Assembly (NCBI GenBank): GCA_036897095.1 | Contig: JAYMSP010002729.1 | Span: forward strand, 1-22,730 | DNA: 22,730 nt | Direction of reading: 5' to 3' | From: Plantago elongata | Lineage: Eukaryota > Streptophyta > Magnoliopsida > Lamiales > Plantaginaceae | Shown: piece by piece, positions 20,170 to 22,730 of the stretch | How the letters are laid out: each line of letters opens with the position of its first letter | How positions within the stretch are numbered: the stretch's first letter is position 1 | Position numbers and translations under genes: made by a program | Notes under the pieces: generated by a model | The model's input: the letters and a program-made list of their open reading frames with translations, nothing else | Databases searched by the model: none | Told to the model about the DNA's origin: nothing

Positions 20170-20422
20170 TACTCCCTCCGTCCCATCAAACTTCATACAT
20201 TAGAATTGGCGCGTAGTTTTATGCGAAAAGTTAAAGTAATGATAGAAAATGAAGGTGGTGGGGAAAAGTATACTTTTAGTGGCAACATGTGTAATTTTTG
20301 TGTAAAGTAGAGATTGTTTATTATTTGTTTGTGGTGAGGTAATTTCTTTTTTAGTAATGTATGAAATTTGGTGGAACGGTAAAAGTGGTAAATATAAGAA
20401 GTTTGCTGGGACGGGGGAAGTA
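20170..20422. mobile_element. Stowaway-type MITE (Tc1/mariner), complete
   Basis: The element is 20172-20420 (249 bp), flanked by TA at 20170-20171 and 20421-20422. The left end is CTCCCTCCGTCCCATCAAAC; the right end, in reverse complement, is CTTCCCCCGTCCCAGCAAAC. This is the classic plant Stowaway terminus. The minus-strand frame over it (20193-20432) is not a gene. No transposase is encoded. Confidence 0.95.
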
Positions 20423-20455
20423 TATTATACATCGATTCGGTTTACGTTTATATAG

Positions 20456-20599
20456 TATAAGGTTAAAAGTTCAAATATAATTAAACTTTCTAAATTTTGA
20501 CACATTATAATCAAACTTTAATCTTGACACATATATTATCAAACTTTCATATTACTTTGCACGTATATATTTTCAGTTAATTTTTAATATTTTGAGTTA
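20456..20599 (+). repeat. Left terminal inverted repeat
   Basis: Pairs with 21257-21400 in inverted orientation. It contains three tandem units with (T/C)AAACTTT at about 20482, 20511 and 20540. Confidence 0.85.
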
Positions 20600-20704
20600 A
20601 ATTGAAGTCTATCATAATTAATCAGCATCTAATGTTAATGGCATCTTCCAAATTATATGTAATTAAGTTGAACAAAAGAAAAAACTCGTGAATGTGATAT
20701 GATA

Positions 20705-20719
20705 TGTGTGTGTGTGTGT
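20705..20719 (+). repeat. (TG)7 dinucleotide repeat
   Basis: A short uninterrupted TG run lies inside the long-TIR element. Confidence 0.9.
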
Positions 20720-20899
20720 CTTTAAATGGTACAGTCCGTGTTTATTTTTGTTTCTAATAGTATAATTTTGTAAGAAGAGTAATCAGAAAATCCAAGTTTA
20801 GAAATGTCTTTACCATTTAATTTCAATTCTGCTCTGTTTTGTTTAATCGAAGAGCACATAACGGTTTGTAATTATTTATATAAAACAAGAATTGATAAA

Positions 20900-21140
20900 A
20901 ATAAGAGTACAATTGCTCTTTAGTCTTCACCCTGGCATCTCGGCAGATTAAAATTTCCCTACAAATTAAACATCTCGGACGACCTAAAGTGGTGAAAGTC
21001 TTCTGGCTAGCACTCTAGCTTGTGCAGAGATTCACTTCCTGCACCGGATTTACTCCAGCTCCATTTGGGCCACTACTATTAGCGACTGACTGTCAATGCA
21101 TCAACACTTGAAATTGAAATCTGAGGAATACAGGTGAATT
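20900..21140. other. GC-richer core of the long-TIR element
   Basis: This block has clearly more G and C than the AT-rich repeats around it and no simple-repeat character. It may be captured genic DNA. Conceptual translation in all frames contains stops and matches nothing I know. Confidence 0.45.
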
Positions 21141-21256
21141 TAAAATTGAAAATTAAGAAGATCCATCTGCTTCGAAAGGCACTAAAAATATATTTACGTT
21201 CAAAGTGATATGAAAGTTTAGCAATATAAGTTTCAAAACTAAAGTTAAATTATATT

Positions 21257-21400
21257 TTAACTCAAAATATTAAAAATCAAACGAAAATATATAGTGCAAA
21301 GTGATATGAAAGTTTGACAATATATGTATTAAGATTAAAGTTTGATTATATATGTGTCAAAATTATAAAGTTTAAATATATTTGAACTTTTAACCCTATA
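21257..21400 (-). repeat. Right terminal inverted repeat
   Basis: Inverted counterpart of 20456-20599. An additional partial copy precedes it: caaagtgatatgaaagttt occurs at 21201 and again at 21297, 96 bp apart. Confidence 0.85.
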
Positions 21401-22405
21401 ATATATTCTAATGAATTGTTCTAACAAAACTTGATTTATCATTACGTATAAATGAATTCATGATTAGTCATAAAACAACAATAAGTACGTGATTAAAGCT
21501 TAATTAGTTAAGCAAATAATTTGTAAAACAGTTTAATAGAGCATATAAAAAACAAAAAGTTACGCATAAGAAATATAAAAGTGTTTATAAGTTGAAATGA
21601 ACAAAATTGCATCTTTTAAAGTCGTTTTATAAATTATTAAGGTTTAAAACTCCATTGAAATTTTAAAAAAATAAATTTAATTTTCTAAAAATATATTAAG
21701 AGTGTTTATAAGTCATAATGCATAAAATTGCACATTTAGAGGTTGTTTTACAATTTAAGTTTAATTAAGAGAGAAAATTGAGTTTGAGATGGAGTGATCC
21801 AAATATAGTCAAAAGTGGTCTTTATTTGTAGATATCGAAAATACAAATTCGTAGATGATTTTTATTTATCTTTTACTTTTTTATTTTTCGAGTTATTCGC
21901 GTTTGAAATTGGACAAAACGAAAAAAGTTTTAAAAATAAATGAAAAAACAGCCTGTGATGTCGATTTCATACGTTGGGAGACGGTTTATTCGTTAGTTGG
22001 TATTTTTGTAATTAATTGTCCATGACAAGGTTATGTTGGACACTTTAGTTTTCATCTTAAATCTCCAAATTGTGCATTTGATAAATACCTAATTCTCTAT
22101 AGTATTTCAAGTCCACTATAAATAAGGGCCTAATATAAGAGGAATTTTGAAATGTTTAACTCATCGATCCGTTCAAATACAACCAAATAAGATAATTAAG
22201 TGGATTTGAGCCCAAATCCTTTCCAAATACCCCATACAAACGTGCCATTAGAGTCTGCCCCTCAATGAGACTCCAAAAAAAGTATAAAGAAAAGTTAAAA
22301 AGTAAAAGAAACAGGAGAGTTTTAGGATATTGAATCAAATTAAGGTGACTTAGGTGACAACAGAAGGAACTTTATCAACCATTGTAAGCTTTAATTCTAG
22401 TTACC
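21401..22405. other. AT-rich spacer with two copies of a 65-bp motif
   Basis: No gene is seen. Two copies of a diverged motif lie at 21581-21642 and 21702-21760, with a third at 22554-22615. The minus-strand frame at 22156-22338 has no family resemblance. Confidence 0.5.
21581..21760 (+). repeat. Two copies of a dispersed ~65-bp direct repeat
   Basis: Copies at 21581-21642 and 21702-21760 share gtgtttataagt, then aaaattgca, then gttttata/gttttaca with equal spacing. A third copy in the same orientation is at 22554-22615. Confidence 0.7.
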
Positions 22406-22730
22406 AGAGCATCTCCAAGTATGACTATCCCCGATGTGACGCGCGGCGACGTGTCGTCGTGCGTTTTTTTTTACAGTGGTGACGCGTCGTCGTCATGTCG
22501 TGAATACCACGTTATTTTTTCTAATTTTTTATTTTAATTTATATATTATAAAATTGTTTAAAAGTTGAAATAAATCAAATTGCATTTTATTGAAGACGTT
22601 TTATAATTTATTGAGATAGAACAAATCAGGAATATATTACAATATAGTGCGGAAAATTAAAATCGAACGAAGATAAAATTCAACAAACAGACAACACACA
22701 ACATCGAAAATAATCAAACATACAACCCCA
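22406..22730 (+). mobile_element. Possible MITE/DNA-transposon start, runs off the window
   Basis: AGAGCATCTCCAAGT at 22406-22420 resembles GAGCATCTCCA-type termini of plant PIF/Harbinger- or hAT-like MITEs. A CG-rich patch (about 22430-22502) and a copy of the 65-bp motif (22554-22615) follow. The other end is outside the window, so the call is tentative. Confidence 0.3.

Larger units (their letters stand above)
20456..21400. mobile_element. Long-TIR element, about 945 bp (Mutator-like or MITE)
   Basis: Terminal inverted repeats are 20456-20599 and 21257-21400, about 145 bp each and roughly 90% identical by eye, including indels. They start TATA(A/G)GGTTAAAAGTTC. Within each repeat a unit of about 30 bp containing TCAAACTTT recurs three times. 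An extra copy of the inner part lies at about 21195-21256, next to the right repeat. The core has no transposase. Target duplication was not recognised. Long TIRs suggest a non-autonomous Mutator-like element, but the superfamily is uncertain. Confidence 0.8.

Noticed and set aside
20193..20432. 79-codon minus-strand frame
   Set aside because: It lies over the Stowaway MITE and its TIRs.
1..22730. tRNA, rRNA or other structured RNA genes
   Set aside because: Reading both strands showed no cloverleaf with the conserved box A/B words and no rRNA segment; a tool-based scan was not possible.

Overview
The window is nuclear DNA of a flowering plant, most likely a eudicot. The evidence is AT-rich intergenic DNA, spliced genes with GT/AG introns, plant-specific receptor-kinase architecture, Arabidopsis-type telomere units (TTTAGGG), Copia and Gypsy LTR retrotransposons, a CACTA terminus and Stowaway-type MITEs. 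Species cannot be fixed from the sequence. Only two intact host genes are supported. (1) An intronless 810-codon G-type (bulb) lectin receptor-like kinase lies on the minus strand at 5229-7661. (2) A three-exon gene on the plus strand, 14644-18104, encodes a 175-residue HNH-nuclease-fold protein. They are unrelated and show no sign of working together. Layout: 1-762 is unassigned. 763-4715 is a decayed, 5'-truncated Copia element (gag, protease, integrase, RT, RNase H, 3' LTR) with a short interstitial telomere tract in its gag. 4716-5228 is AT-rich spacer and the RLK 3' flank. 7662-9245 is the RLK upstream region and AT-rich spacer with an orphan promoter-like site. 9246-10471 looks like a minus-strand Gypsy 5' end (LTR, primer site, gag-like). 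10472-10704 is one end of a CACTA transposon. 10705-14340 is a second minus-strand Gypsy relic, broken by two solo-LTR insertions (11228-12010 and 12958-13943) and by a 125-bp tandem duplication that crosses the edge of the first. The HNH gene begins only about 300 bp beyond that Gypsy's LTR edge. From 18105 on there is no protein gene. That part holds the HNH 3' flank, AT-rich DNA, a complete 249-bp Stowaway MITE (20172-20420), a roughly 945-bp element with about 145-bp terminal inverted repeats and a more GC-rich core (20456-21400), a 65-bp motif occurring three times, and a possible further transposon start near 22406. I saw no novel protein-coding system. The most interesting signals are structural: the telomere-repeat insertion, the long-TIR element, and the layered insertion order in the Gypsy relic. 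All identity figures are by eye; boundaries of decayed elements are approximate.
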